Shown here in pieces: positions 1 through 9,453 of a DNA stretch of 64,000 nt. How positions within the stretch are numbered: the stretch's first letter is position 1; each line of letters starts with the position of its first letter. The notes beneath the pieces are model-generated. The model saw only the letters and a program-made list of their open reading frames with translations. It did no database searches and was not told the origin of the DNA. Made by a program: the position numbers and the translations under genes. Origin of the DNA: Candidatus Tidjanibacter faecipullorum (GTDB lineage: Bacteria > Bacteroidota > Bacteroidia > Bacteroidales > Rikenellaceae); NCBI GenBank assembly GCA_019116245.1, contig DXCC01000015.1:1-64000 (forward strand), in the 5' to 3' direction.

Positions 1-30
1 TCCTGAGCCAGGATCAAACTCTCCATTGTA
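1..30 (-). rRNA. 16S ribosomal RNA, 5' end only (partial)
   Basis: The minus strand reads as the conserved start of bacterial 16S rRNA (AGAGTTTGATCCTGGCTCAG, the classical 27F site). The gene runs leftward off the window, so only about the first 30 bases are seen. The exact mature 5' end is an estimate. Confidence 0.95.
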
Positions 31-502
31 ATGTATAATGAATCATTTAGAGTCCTGACTACTGAATCCTTTAAAGGAATTGAACTTTGCTTATCTGCAT
101 TCTTTTCTCTCAATCAAACCAATAAATCAAAGAACCGTCTTTGTTGCAAACCTCTTTCGAGACCCTTGCCGACCACCGTTTTTTTCAGCGGTTCGGAAGA
201 CAAAGGTAAGACGTTTTTTCTTAACTTCCAAATTTTATTTGAAGAACTTTAAGATTTTCTGCCGCTGGGCGGCGTCTTATCTCGTTTGCGGGTGCAAATG
301 TAGGCACTTTTTCATTGCCTGCAAACTTTTCGACACTTTTTTTTCAAGTTTTTTTCTCCGAAATTCACAACAGACTGCCGGTCTGCATGTTGCAAACATG
401 CGTCAAATGCGGCTGCCGGACACCGGCAAACAGCCACCGTTCTTCTACCCTCTTATATAACATAAGGTATACGCACCGAACCGTCCCGCCTCCCGTCGAA
501 TA
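31..502. other. rRNA operon leader and promoter region, no gene
   Basis: This 472-base stretch lies between the 16S start and the end of comF. It holds the rRNA promoter (295-325) and a leader of about 260 bases that would be transcribed leftward into 16S. Short open frames here have no family resemblance and are not called as genes. Confidence 0.75.
295..325 (-). promoter_or_regulatory. rRNA operon promoter, Bacteroidetes type
   Basis: On the minus strand a TTTG box (325-322) is followed after 19 nt by TACATTTG (302-295). This matches the Bacteroidetes sigma-ABfr pattern TTTG-N19-21-TAnnTTTG exactly and points at the 16S gene. Confidence 0.8.
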
Positions 503-1249
503 TCAGGCCAATTCGATATGACGGGGCGACACGGCCAGCACGGCGATGCTGATCCGCACATCCGGAACCGCCCGCAAAATGGTCTCCGCACAGGAAAGAA
601 TAGTTGCTCCGGTAGTAAAAACATCATCCACCAGCAGCACATGTTTGCCGCGCAACCGTTCCGGATGGCGCACTTCAAAGATGTCGCGCACATTATCCCA
701 CCGCTCGCGATGCGACTTGCGGGTTTGACTGGCGTTATACCGCCGGCGGCCGACCGCGTGTCCATCCACCGGCACGCCAAGCCCGGCCCCGATGCCGCGG
801 GCAATGTAGTCGGCCTGGTTGTACCCGCGCCGAAGCCGTTTCAGCAGATGCAGCGGCACGGGCACCACCACATCCACGTCGGCATAGAGTCCGCCGCGGG
901 CCATCTCGCTGCCGTACCACAACCCCATCTCCCGGGCCAGCCGCCAGCGACCGTCATATTTGAATGCGTGAATCAGATCGCGGTATCCGTTGCCGCGGAC
1001 AAAGAACAGAAAAGCCGATGCCTGGACGACCGGCACCAGTCCCCAGCATTTCCGCACCAGCGGATTGTCCACCTGGAGCCAGAAGCCGGTCAACGGGGCC
1101 TCCATGCGACACCGCATGCAGACCGTCGGCACCCCTTCCGGCAGCATCCTGCCACAAACGGGGCACACCGGCGGCCAGAACAGCGCCGCAAGATCGCGCC
1201 ACCACATCCGCAGGCGTTGCGCCAGTCCTTTGTTTCTAACGGCACTCAT
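503..1249 (-). CDS. comF: ComF family phosphoribosyltransferase-like protein
   Basis: A 248-residue protein of the ComF/GntX family, linked in other bacteria to DNA uptake and DNA metabolism; its biochemical activity is not settled. An N-terminal zinc-finger-like cluster (CPVCGRMLPEG, then CMRC) is followed by a type I phosphoribosyltransferase fold with the PRPP-binding loop VLLVDDVFTTGAT near the C-terminus. The start at 1249 is chosen because its ATG overlaps the priA stop in an ATGA, a sign of translational coupling; a start 18 bases upstream is also open. It forms an operon with priA and ends close to the rRNA promoter region. Confidence 0.9.
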   Translation of the reverse strand: MSAVRNKGLAQRLRMWWRDLAALFWPPVCPVCGRMLPEGVPTVCMRCRMEAPLTGFWLQVDNPLVRKCWGLVPVVQASAFLFFVRGNGYRDLIHAFKYDGRWRLAREMGLWYGSEMARGGLYADVDVVVPVPLHLLKRLRRGYNQADYIARGIGAGLGVPVDGHAVGRRRYNASQTRKSHRERWDNVRDIFEVRHPERLRGKHVLLVDDVFTTGATILSCAETILRAVPDVRISIAVLAVSPRHIELA

Positions 1250-3501
1250 TGGGGATCCACATCGCAAAAGACAAACACCTTCCGGTAACGGGCATGATCG
1301 GCCACGGCTGCGAGCAGTCCGGACAGCGCCGTCTTGACCGTCGCTGCCGAGAGGCCGTTCTCGATCTTCAGCAGAATCTCCTGGCAGCTCTCCTCATTGA
1401 CCTTTTCGATGACCGGCGCATGGGGTCCGAACACCCGTTTTGCAAACTGGCGCCGCATCTGCGCGGCCAGCCAGGCAGCCGCCTCGGCCACCAGCGTCGC
1501 ATCGCGATGGCGCAACGTCACCACAATCAGCTTGCCGTAGGGCGGGTAGCCGAACAGGCTCCGCTCGGCCAGCTGGGCAGCCACCATCCCCTCGTAATCC
1601 AGCGTCTGCACCCGTCGGAGCACGGGATGCTCGGGTTGCGAGGTCTGAATGATCGCCTCACCCCGCGCATTGGCCCGTCCGGCCCGGCCCGTCACCTGGG
1701 TCAGCAGCTGGAAGGCCCGCTCCGCAGCCCGGAAATCGGGAAAATTGAGCAGGCTGTCGGCATTCAGTACCCCGACCAGCTCCACGCGCGGAAAATCGAA
1801 CCCTTTGGCCAGCATCTGGGTGCCGACCAGTATATCCGCCTCGCCCCGCTCAAAGGTCTCCACAATGGCCCGGTAGCGCGACGGCGAAGAGGCCGTATCC
1901 CGGTCAAGCCGCAGGATCCGCGCCGCAGGAAACAGCGCCGCCACCTCCTCCTCGATCTTTTCGGTTCCCAGCCCCATCAGCTGGGGCGACGGTGCGCCGC
2001 ACTGGGGACATTGATGGGGAAGCGGCATCACATAACCGCACATGTGGCACTCGAGCCGCTGACGCTGTTTGTGGTACGTCAGCGTCACGCTGCACCGCGG
2101 ACACCGGGCCACCCAGCCGCACGGTTCGCAGGCCACCCAGGGAGCAAATCCGCGCCGGTTCTGAAACAGAATCGCCTGCGCCCCCCGTTCCAGTACGGCC
2201 CCGAGGCTGTCGAGCAACAGTTTGTCGAAATGCTGGCGACGCTCCCCGCGCCGGAAGGCCCGCTGCGAATCGGAAATCTGCACCTGCGGCAGCCGGGCCT
2301 CGCCGTACCGTTCCGTCAGCTTCACGAAGCCGTATTTGCCGCCCCGGGCGTTTACCCAGGTCTCGATCGACGGCGTAGCACTGGCCAGCAGGCACTTTGC
2401 CCCCGCCTGACGCGCCAGCCAGACCACGCAGTCGCGCGCCTGGTAACGCGGAGCCGGTTCGGCCTGCTTGTAACTGGCATCGTGCTCCTCATCGACCACC
2501 ACCAGCCGGAGATTGCCGATCGGCAGGAAAATGGCCGACCGCGCCCCCAGCACCAGTTCTCCCCCCGGAGAGGCCAGCAGCGTACGGTAGATCTCGGCCC
2601 GCTGCCGGTCGGTGCATTTGGAATGATAGACAATCACCCGATCGCCGAACGCCCGGCGCACCCGCGCCACCAGCTGGGCGGTCATGGCAATTTCGGGCAT
2701 CAGATAAAGCACACTCCCTCCGCGGGCCAGCACATCGGCGATCAGATGAAGATAGATCTCCGTCTTGCCGCTTCCCGTCACGCCCCACAGCAGTGTCGTT
2801 CCGCACGAAGCAAACGACGCGACAATGGCCTGCCGCGCCTGCTCCTGGGCCGGTGTCAGCGGTGCCAGGGCCGCCTCCTCGGGACGGAACGCCGGGCGGC
2901 CGCAGGCCGCCGTCTCGCGCACCTCCTCGCGGAGCAGGCCGCGCGCCACCAGCTTATCCGCCAGGGGTGCGGAGGTTCCCAGCTCCGAACGCAGTACGAA
3001 CGCTCCGTCCGCACCGGCCAACCGTTCCCGCACGCGACGCAACAGCGCCTCCTGGGCCGGAGCACGGCGCAACTGCCCGCAGGCCGCCCGGAAAGCCTCC
3101 TCGTCGGCCAGTCCTTCCCCGAGCCGCAGGCACCGCACCGTTGCGGGGCGATAGGCCTCGCTCCGGAACTCGTCCTCGGTCAGCCCGGCCGGCTTCAGCG
3201 CGGCGGGCAGGGCAAAGCGCATCACGTCGCCCAGCGAACAGAGATAATAGTCCGCCACCCACTCCCACAGCCGCATCTGCAGCGGCGTCAGGAGCGGTTC
3301 TGCGGTCAGCAGGCGCTCAACCGGCTTCGTGCGAAAAGCGGGCGCCTCCCCATGCAGCCGCCACACAATTCCCAGATAGCGCTTGCGCGCCCCCATCACG
3401 ACCTCTACCCCTACTCCCGGCCGGAGCGGCATGCCCTCCTCCACCCGAAAAGTAAAGACGCCCCGTGCAACCGGAACCACTATGTCGGCAAATTTCTCCA
3501 T
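1246..3501 (-). CDS. priA: Primosomal protein N' (replication restart helicase)
   Basis: PriA, 751 residues, the 3'-5' superfamily 2 helicase that rebuilds replication forks away from the origin. Visible features: an N-terminal 3'-DNA-binding domain, Walker A GVTGSGKT, a DEEH Walker B (VVVDEEHDASYK), and a zinc-binding cysteine cluster (CEPCGWVARCPRC and later CHMCG, CPQCG) inserted between the helicase lobes. The start MEKFADIVVPV at 3501 fits the usual PriA beginning; the open frame extends 17 codons further upstream but that part looks non-coding. It is co-transcribed with comF. Confidence 0.96.
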   Translation of the reverse strand: MEKFADIVVPVARGVFTFRVEEGMPLRPGVGVEVVMGARKRYLGIVWRLHGEAPAFRTKPVERLLTAEPLLTPLQMRLWEWVADYYLCSLGDVMRFALPAALKPAGLTEDEFRSEAYRPATVRCLRLGEGLADEEAFRAACGQLRRAPAQEALLRRVRERLAGADGAFVLRSELGTSAPLADKLVARGLLREEVRETAACGRPAFRPEEAALAPLTPAQEQARQAIVASFASCGTTLLWGVTGSGKTEIYLHLIADVLARGGSVLYLMPEIAMTAQLVARVRRAFGDRVIVYHSKCTDRQRAEIYRTLLASPGGELVLGARSAIFLPIGNLRLVVVDEEHDASYKQAEPAPRYQARDCVVWLARQAGAKCLLASATPSIETWVNARGGKYGFVKLTERYGEARLPQVQISDSQRAFRRGERRQHFDKLLLDSLGAVLERGAQAILFQNRRGFAPWVACEPCGWVARCPRCSVTLTYHKQRQRLECHMCGYVMPLPHQCPQCGAPSPQLMGLGTEKIEEEVAALFPAARILRLDRDTASSPSRYRAIVETFERGEADILVGTQMLAKGFDFPRVELVGVLNADSLLNFPDFRAAERAFQLLTQVTGRAGRANARGEAIIQTSQPEHPVLRRVQTLDYEGMVAAQLAERSLFGYPPYGKLIVVTLRHRDATLVAEAAAWLAAQMRRQFAKRVFGPHAPVIEKVNEESCQEILLKIENGLSAATVKTALSGLLAAVADHARYRKVFVFCDVDPQ

Positions 3502-3607
3502 GCTACCGTCATTCTCCACCCCGAAGGGAATATACAAAGATAAGACGCGCAATCAAAAAATCGGCCCTTCTCCCCCTGCCGACGAATCGACCTACGCGAA
3601 ATTATAT

Positions 3608-3615
3608 TAGCTTTG
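3608..3615 (+). promoter_or_regulatory. Putative -7 box of the YitT gene
   Basis: TAGCTTTG fits the Bacteroidetes -7 consensus TAnnTTTG 46 bases before the start codon. No good -33 TTTG lies at the expected distance. Confidence 0.5.
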
Positions 3616-3661
3616 CGCCATAAAACGGACTTAATCTCTACCAAAACAAATACAACGTATT

Positions 3662-4579
3662 ATGGCAAACAAACTTGACATTGCAAAGCCATCTGTCAAA
3701 CAGACAATCAAGGAATGGGTGCTCATCACCATCGGCGTGATCTTCTACTCGTTCGCCTGGGTAGGCATCATCATGCCGGCCGACGGTGTCGGCGGCGGCG
3801 CAACGGGTCTGGCCCTGCTCATCAACTACGCCACGCAGGGCGTTGTCGACGGCGGCGTTCCCGTGGGTGTCACCTATTTCATTATCAATGCAATCCTCGT
3901 CATCCTTGCGGTGATCATCCTGAGCGCCAAGTTCGGCATCAAGACCATCTATGCGATCATCTTCATGTCGGTCGTCATGAGCGTCATGCAGAGCATCATT
4001 CCGGACAACATCCTCGGTCTGGCCGACGACAAGCTCCTCTCCGCCATCCTGGGTGCCGCCTTCGCCGGCTTCGGTGTGAGCCTCGTGCTGATGCAGGGCG
4101 GCAGTACGGGCGGTTCGGATATCGTTGCCATGATCGTCAACAAATACCGCAATGTCAGCTACGGCCGCGTGGTGCTGATCACGGACTGCATCATCATCGC
4201 CTCGTGTCTGTTCATCGACAATCCCGAGGTCTCCAACATCCGCACCATCATCTACGGTATCGTCTTCACCCTCATCTTCAGCATCGTGGCCAATACGCTG
4301 CTTGAGGGCAACAAACAGTCGGCCCAGATCTTCGTCATGTCCGAGCACTACGAGGAGATCGCCGATCTGATCACGAGCGACCTGCACCGCGGCGTCACGA
4401 TCCTCGACGGCATGGGCTGGTACACCAAAAAGCCCGTCAAGGTGCTGATGGTTGCCGTCCGCAAGAACGAATCGACCTACATGCTGAACAAGATCAAAAT
4501 CCTCGATCCGAAAGCGTTTATCACCATGGGCAGCGTCCGCGGCGTTTACGGCGAAGGTTTCGACACGTTCCGCAAATAG
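3662..4579 (+). CDS. YitT family membrane protein with DUF2179 domain
   Basis: A 305-residue inner-membrane protein of the YitT family, whose transport substrate is unknown. About five to six hydrophobic segments cover residues 15-215, including glycine-rich stretches typical of the family (DGVGGGATGLALL and GGSTGGSDIVAM). A soluble DUF2179 domain follows from about residue 225 to the end (ITSDLHRGVTILDGMGWYTKKP). Length and domain order are normal for the family. It is divergent from priA, and a strong hairpin terminator follows, so it is probably monocistronic. Confidence 0.9.
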   Translation: MANKLDIAKPSVKQTIKEWVLITIGVIFYSFAWVGIIMPADGVGGGATGLALLINYATQGVVDGGVPVGVTYFIINAILVILAVIILSAKFGIKTIYAIIFMSVVMSVMQSIIPDNILGLADDKLLSAILGAAFAGFGVSLVLMQGGSTGGSDIVAMIVNKYRNVSYGRVVLITDCIIIASCLFIDNPEVSNIRTIIYGIVFTLIFSIVANTLLEGNKQSAQIFVMSEHYEEIADLITSDLHRGVTILDGMGWYTKKPVKVLMVAVRKNESTYMLNKIKILDPKAFITMGSVRGVYGEGFDTFRK

Positions 4580-4606
4580 GTTTCTGCCGGCATCTGCCCC
4601 GCATAC

Positions 4607-4640
4607 CATGCCGCGCCCTTTCCGGCGCGGCATGCTTTTG
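4607..4640 (+). terminator. Rho-independent terminator after YitT gene
   Basis: An 11-bp GC-rich stem (CATGCCGCGCC / GGCGCGGCATG) with a 6-nt loop is followed by CTTTT. Confidence 0.75.
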
Positions 4641-4707
4641 TTCCGGCACCGACGAAACGCACGGCATAAAAAACCGCACGGTGTAAGCAAATTCCGAAAA
4701 TAAACGA

Positions 4708-4715
4708 TAACTTTG
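4708..4715 (+). promoter_or_regulatory. Putative -7 box of metG
   Basis: TAACTTTG matches TAnnTTTG 29 bases before the metG start; no clear -33 box is seen. Confidence 0.55.
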
Positions 4716-4743
4716 TAGCAATTAGCTGCGTTTGAAAAGCAAT

Positions 4744-6777
4744 ATGAAAGAATATAAACGCTATCTGGTCACTTCCGCGCTTCCCTACGCCAACGGCCCC
4801 GTCCACATCGGACACCTGGCCGGCGTCTACATTCCGTCGGACATCTACGTGCGCTACCTGCGCAAACGGGGCCGGGATGTCATCTGGGTGTGCGGATCGG
4901 ACGAACACGGCGTACCGATCACCATCAAGGCCCGCCGCGAAGGCGTCTCCCCGCAGGCCATCGTCGACAAGTATCACAAGATCATCAAGGACTCCTTTGC
5001 CGGATTGGGCATCTCGTTCGACATCTACTCGCGTACGACGTCGCCCGTTCACGAGCGCACCGCTTCCGACTTCTTCCGCAAGCTGTACGACAAGGGTGAA
5101 TTCACCGAGGAGACCACCATGCAGTACTACGACGAAGAGGCAGGCATCTTCCTGGCCGACCGCTACATCACGGGCACCTGCCCGAAATGCGGCAACGACG
5201 GCGCCTACGGCGACCAGTGCGAGAAGTGCGGCAGCACGCTGAACGCCACCGACCTCATCAACCCCCGCAGCACGGTATCGGGTACCCAGCCCGTCCTGCG
5301 CGAGACGAAACACTGGTACCTGCCCCTGGACCGCCACGAGGCTTTCCTGCGCGGCTGGATCCTCGACGAACACAAGGAGTGGAAACCCAACGTGTACGGC
5401 CAGTGCAAGAGCTGGCTCGACGGCGGTCTGCAGCCGCGTGCCGTGAGCCGCGACCTGGACTGGGGCATCCCCGTTCCGGTGGAGGGAGCCGAAGGCAAGG
5501 TGCTGTACGTATGGTTCGACGCCCCGATCGGCTACATCTCGGCCACCAAGGAGCTGACCCCCGACTGGGAAAAATACTGGAAGAGCGAGGATACCCGGCT
5601 GATCCACTTCATCGGCAAGGACAACATCGTCTTCCACTGCATCGTCTTCCCCGCCATGCTGAAGGCCCACGGCGAATACATCCTGCCGGACAACGTGCCG
5701 GCCAACGAGTTCCTCAACCTCGAAGGCGAGAAGATCTCCACCTCGCGCAACTGGGCCATCTGGCTGAACGAATACCTGGAGGATATGCCCGGCAAGCAGG
5801 ACGTCCTGCGCTACGTGCTGACGGCCAACGCTCCGGAGACGAAAGACAACGACTTCACCTGGAAAGAGTACCAGGCCCGCAACAACAACGAACTGGTGGC
5901 CGTCCTGGGCAACTTCGTAAACCGTGCCCTGGTACTGACCGGCAAATACTTCGACGGCATCGTTCCCGCCACGCAGGAGTTGACCGACTACGACCGGGAT
6001 ACGCTCGCCGAACTGCCCCGCCTGCGCGCATCGCTCGAAAACAACATCGAGCAGTTCCACTTCCGCGAGGCGTTGAAGGATGCAATGGGCTTCGCCCGGT
6101 TGGGCAACAAATACCTGGCCGACACCGAACCCTGGAAGGTGATCAAGAGTGATCCCGACCGAGTGGCCACCATTCTCAACATCGCCCTGCAGATCACGGC
6201 CAATACGGCCATCGCCATCGAACCTTTCATGCCCTTCTCGGCCGAGAAGATGTGGCGGATGCTCAATCTGGAACCGCTCGGCTGGGAGATGCTCGGCCGC
6301 GCCGACCTGCTTGCCCCCGCCCACCGCATCGGCAAGCCCGAACTGCTCTTCGAGAAGATCGAGGACGAGGTGATCGACAGACAGCTCCGCAAGCTCGAAG
6401 CCACCAAGGCAGCCAATGCCGCCGCCAACGCAACGGTCGACCCGCAGAAAGAGGCGGTGTCGTTCGAGGATTTCCAAAAGATGGACATCCGCGTGGCCCG
6501 CATCATCGCCGCCGAAAAGGTGGCCAAAACCAAGAAGCTGCTCAAGCTGACGATCGACACGGGCATCGACACCCGCGTGATCGTGTCGGGCATCGCCGAA
6601 CACTACACCCCCGAGGAGCTGATCGGCCGGCAGGTTCTGGTGCTGGTCAATCTCGCCCCGCGGGAGCTGAAAGGCATCGAGTCGTGCGGTATGATCCTCA
6701 TGGCCTCCGACCCGACGGGCAAGCTGATGCTGCTGGGCCCCAACGGCGAGGTCAAGAACGGTTCGACGGTTGGTTAA
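4744..6777 (+). CDS. metG: Methionyl-tRNA synthetase
   Basis: MetRS, 677 residues, charges tRNA-Met in the cytoplasm. The HIGH signature is PVHIGHLAG near the N-terminus, the zinc knuckle is [18 protein letters not shown], and the KMSKS loop appears as EKISTSR. The C-terminus carries the EMAP-II/Arc1p-like tRNA-binding domain ([17 protein letters not shown] onward), as in the long dimeric MetRS type. The start is the ATG at 4744; an in-frame TTG twelve bases upstream is less likely. ilvE follows after 59 bases and may be partly co-transcribed. Confidence 0.97.
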   Translation: MKEYKRYLVTSALPYANGPVHIGHLAGVYIPSDIYVRYLRKRGRDVIWVCGSDEHGVPITIKARREGVSPQAIVDKYHKIIKDSFAGLGISFDIYSRTTSPVHERTASDFFRKLYDKGEFTEETTMQYYDEEAGIFLADRYITGTCPKCGNDGAYGDQCEKCGSTLNATDLINPRSTVSGTQPVLRETKHWYLPLDRHEAFLRGWILDEHKEWKPNVYGQCKSWLDGGLQPRAVSRDLDWGIPVPVEGAEGKVLYVWFDAPIGYISATKELTPDWEKYWKSEDTRLIHFIGKDNIVFHCIVFPAMLKAHGEYILPDNVPANEFLNLEGEKISTSRNWAIWLNEYLEDMPGKQDVLRYVLTANAPETKDNDFTWKEYQARNNNELVAVLGNFVNRALVLTGKYFDGIVPATQELTDYDRDTLAELPRLRASLENNIEQFHFREALKDAMGFARLGNKYLADTEPWKVIKSDPDRVATILNIALQITANTAIAIEPFMPFSAEKMWRMLNLEPLGWEMLGRADLLAPAHRIGKPELLFEKIEDEVIDRQLRKLEATKAANAAANATVDPQKEAVSFEDFQKMDIRVARIIAAEKVAKTKKLLKLTIDTGIDTRVIVSGIAEHYTPEELIGRQVLVLVNLAPRELKGIESCGMILMASDPTGKLMLLGPNGEVKNGSTVG

Positions 6778-6836
6778 CCGCCCCCCCCAATGGAACAAAC
6801 GAACATTAGTTATACACTTCAAATCTTATCAAAGAA

Positions 6837-7862
6837 ATGAAAAACATCGATTGGTCGAAACTCGGATTCGGCTATTTCAAAACCGACTACAACGTACGGT
6901 GCGAATTCAAAGACGGCAAATGGGGTGAGCTCTACACCTCGCAGGATGAGAACGTCAACATCCACATGGCATCGACCTGTCTGCACTACGGACAGGAGGT
7001 GTTCGAGGGTCTGAAGGCCTTCCGCGGCAAAGACGGCAAGGTGCGTCTGTTCCGCGTAGAGGAGAACGCCAAACGTATGATCAACTCGGGCAGCTACCTG
7101 AAAATGGCCGTTCCGACCGTTGAGATGTTCACCAAAGCCTGCATCGAGGCCGTGAAACTCAACGCCGAGTACATTCCGCCCTACGGATCGGGCGCATCGC
7201 TCTACCTCCGTCCGATGCTGATCGGCGTAGGTCCGCAGGTAGGTGTACACCCGTCGAAGGACTACATGTTCATCGTATTCGTTACGCCGGTTGGCCCGTA
7301 CTACAAGGACGGCTTCAACTGCATCAAGGTCATCATCGACTACGACCACGACCGTGCAGCCCCCAAGGGAACGGGTCACGTCAAGGTCGGCGGTAACTAT
7401 GCAGCCAGCCTCGACTCGGGCGAGATCGCACACGACAAGGGTTATGCCAGCGTAATCTTCCTCGACCCGGCCACGAAACAGTACATCGACGAGTGCAGCG
7501 CCGCCAACTTCTTCGGCATCCGCGACGGCAAATACATCACGCCGGATTCGCACTCGGTACTGCCTTCTATCACGAACAAGAGCCTGCGCCAGATCGCTGA
7601 GGACCTCGGTCTGAAAGTGGAGCAGCGCAAGGTCAACGTAGACGAGCTGCCGACCTTCAGCGAGGCAGGCTGCTGCGGTACGGCTGCCGTGATCTCTCCG
7701 ATCGGCAGCGTTTTCAACCCGAAAACCAACGAGACCATCGTTTACGGCGACGGCAAGACGGCCGGCGAGTGGAGCCAGAAACTCTACAAGACCCTGCAGG
7801 GCATCCAGTACGGCGAAATCGAAGATACGCACCACTGGAACACGATCATCGACGAGCTCTAA
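6837..7862 (+). CDS. ilvE: Branched-chain amino acid aminotransferase
   Basis: A 341-residue fold-type IV PLP enzyme that interconverts leucine, isoleucine and valine with their 2-oxo acids. The PLP lysine is within GHVKVGGNYAAS, and the class IV signature ECSAANFFGIRDG follows. The N-terminus (FGYFKTDYNVRCEFKDG) and length match the longer IlvE type common in Bacteroidetes and eukaryotes. A perfect hairpin terminator follows within 25 bases, closing this transcription unit. Confidence 0.95.
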   Translation: MKNIDWSKLGFGYFKTDYNVRCEFKDGKWGELYTSQDENVNIHMASTCLHYGQEVFEGLKAFRGKDGKVRLFRVEENAKRMINSGSYLKMAVPTVEMFTKACIEAVKLNAEYIPPYGSGASLYLRPMLIGVGPQVGVHPSKDYMFIVFVTPVGPYYKDGFNCIKVIIDYDHDRAAPKGTGHVKVGGNYAASLDSGEIAHDKGYASVIFLDPATKQYIDECSAANFFGIRDGKYITPDSHSVLPSITNKSLRQIAEDLGLKVEQRKVNVDELPTFSEAGCCGTAAVISPIGSVFNPKTNETIVYGDGKTAGEWSQKLYKTLQGIQYGEIEDTHHWNTIIDEL

Positions 7863-7881
7863 TCCGCCGATTGCACAACGG

Positions 7882-7917
7882 AAAAGGAGGAAACCCCAGG
7901 GGTTTCCTCCTTTTTTT
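7882..7917 (+). terminator. Rho-independent terminator after ilvE
   Basis: A perfect stem AAAGGAGGAAACC / GGTTTCCTCCTTT around a short CCAG loop leads straight into seven T. Confidence 0.9.
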
Positions 7918-7963
7918 CTTGGCCCCGCCGACCGTACCGCCACCACTTTCCGCCGGGAGCACC

Positions 7964-7971
7964 TATCTTTG
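7964..7971 (+). promoter_or_regulatory. Putative -7 box of the exonuclease gene
   Basis: TATCTTTG is a perfect TAnnTTTG, 22 bases before the start codon at 7994. Confidence 0.6.
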
Positions 7972-7993
7972 TCTGTCCAAACTTCCGGAGATC

Positions 7994-8491
7994 ATGCAAA
8001 ACTTTGCGGCCATCGATTTTGAAACAGCCAACGGCCAACGGTCGAGCATCTGCAGCGTGGGACTCGTCATCGTCCGGGACGGCGAGGTGAAGGAGCGGAT
8101 CTACCGGCTGATCCGGCCGCGCCCCAACTACTACACGGAGTTCTGCACCCGCGTCCACGGCCTTACCTACCACGACACGATCGAGGCTCCCTCCTTCCCG
8201 GAGGTATGGGAGGAACTTGCACCGTATTGTACGGGCCTGCCCTTCGTGGCCCACAACAGCCCCTTCGACGAGGGGTGCCTGCGGGCCGCCTTCGCGCTCT
8301 ACGGCCTTGCCTATCCCGACGACTATCGGTTCTACTGCACCTGCCGCGCCGCGCGACGCACCTTTGGCCGCGCCCTGCCCAACCACCGGCTTCCCACCGT
8401 GGCGGCCGCCTGCGGCTACGACCTGCAGACCCACCACCATGCACTGGCCGACGCCGAGGCCTGCGCGGCCATTGCCCTGCGCATTCTGTAA
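7994..8491 (+). CDS. DnaQ-like (epsilon-type) 3'-5' exonuclease
   Basis: A 165-residue DEDDh exonuclease of the DNA polymerase III epsilon superfamily. Motif I is AAIDFETANG with the DxE pair, motif II is VAHNSPFDEGCL, and motif III is HHALADAEACA with the HxAxxDA pattern. It lacks extra domains, so it is probably a stand-alone trimming or proofreading nuclease rather than the replicative epsilon subunit. The start MQNFAAIDFET at 7994 is preferred over an open frame that runs back through the ilvE terminator. It ends in a terminator shared with convergent surE. Confidence 0.88.
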   Translation: MQNFAAIDFETANGQRSSICSVGLVIVRDGEVKERIYRLIRPRPNYYTEFCTRVHGLTYHDTIEAPSFPEVWEELAPYCTGLPFVAHNSPFDEGCLRAAFALYGLAYPDDYRFYCTCRAARRTFGRALPNHRLPTVAAACGYDLQTHHHALADAEACAAIALRIL

Positions 8492-8496
8492 AACAC

Positions 8497-8526
8497 AAGG
8501 CGCCCCGCCAGATGGCGGGGCGCCTT
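8497..8526. terminator. Bidirectional hairpin between exonuclease gene and surE
   Basis: A perfect 14-bp inverted repeat (AAGGCGCCCCGCCA / TGGCGGGGCGCCTT) lies between two convergent genes. T-runs are short, so termination is inferred mainly from the stem and its place. Confidence 0.7.
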
Positions 8527-8544
8527 CATCTCATGTAGGGCGGA

Positions 8545-9315
8545 TTATCGGAGAATCCGTTCCACCAGCGGCATCTGACGGTAATTCGTCAGGTCGATCT
8601 GTACGGGAACGATCGAAATATAGCCGTTGGCCAATGCCCACTCGTCCGTATCGGTGGCTTCGGGTTCGGTGTTGCAGAAATCGCCGGTCAGCCAGTAGTA
8701 ATCCTTGCCGTGCGGCGCCTTGCGGCAGACGAAGGTCTCCTTCCAGTAGCCTCCGTTCTGACGGCAGACGCGCCAGCCGCGGATCGACTCGGGACGGCCT
8801 ACGGGAATGTTGACGTTCAGACAAAGCGGCTCGCGGATGTCGGCCGCCAGAACGTCGGGGATCAGCTTGCGGGCAAATGCCAGCGAGGCATCGAAGTCTG
8901 CCCCCTCGCTGTGGTCCGTCAGCGACAGGCCGATGGAGGGTGCGCCGTAGAAACTGGCCTCGATGGCCGCTCCCATGGTACCGGAATAGAGGATGCTGAC
9001 CGCCGAATTGGAACCGTGATTGATGCCCGACAGGTTCAGGACAGGCTGTTCGTCGGCAAAGATCAGGTCGTATCCCAACTTCACGCAATCGACCGGCGTA
9101 CCCGAGCAGGCATAGATCGACAAATCGTCGCTCTCCTTCACCGTCCGCAGGTAGAGCGGATCGTTGGAGGTGATCGCATGGCCCATGCCCGACTGTACGG
9201 TTTCGGGAGCCACCACGATGAGCCGGCCGTAGGGACGCACCGCCTCGATCAGCAGGTTGAGTCCGCGGGCATTCACGCCGTCGTCGTTCGTGAGAAAGAT
9301 GAGAGGTCTCTTCAT
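8545..9315 (-). CDS. surE: 5'/3'-nucleotidase SurE
   Basis: SurE, 256 residues, a metal-dependent phosphatase acting on nucleoside monophosphates and related substrates. The N-terminal motif FLTNDDGVNARGL carries the paired aspartates that bind metal, and LNLSGINHGSN holds the conserved asparagine and glycine residues. The start MKRPLIFLTNDDG at 9315 is the family norm; the open frame extends 16 codons upstream into the promoter region. A TATCTTTG box lies just upstream. Confidence 0.95.
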   Translation of the reverse strand: MKRPLIFLTNDDGVNARGLNLLIEAVRPYGRLIVVAPETVQSGMGHAITSNDPLYLRTVKESDDLSIYACSGTPVDCVKLGYDLIFADEQPVLNLSGINHGSNSAVSILYSGTMGAAIEASFYGAPSIGLSLTDHSEGADFDASLAFARKLIPDVLAADIREPLCLNVNIPVGRPESIRGWRVCRQNGGYWKETFVCRKAPHGKDYYWLTGDFCNTEPEATDTDEWALANGYISIVPVQIDLTNYRQMPLVERILR

Positions 9316-9340
9316 AATCGCATTGCTTTTCTTTGGAAGG

Positions 9341-9348
9341 CAAAGATA
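9341..9348 (-). promoter_or_regulatory. Putative -7 box of surE
   Basis: The minus strand reads TATCTTTG, 25 bases before the surE start. A matching -33 box is not evident. Confidence 0.55.
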
Positions 9349-9390
9349 CGCAAACGGCGCCAAAATCCATTCGCCGGTCGGCCGAGCCGC

Positions 9391-9429
9391 AAAAAAGATC
9401 CCCGTACACCGTGTCGGCGTACGGGGATC
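9391..9429 (-). terminator. Rho-independent terminator of the outer-membrane protein gene
   Basis: The stem GATCCCCGTAC / GTACGGGGATC is followed on the minus strand by six T, just after the stop of the gene at 9454. Confidence 0.85.
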
Positions 9430-9453
9430 GCAGCGTGTGGGATCAACCCACCG

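Noticed and set aside
80-460. Open frames on the plus strand in the rRNA leader
   Set aside because: They are antisense to the leader, AT-rich, and have no family features.
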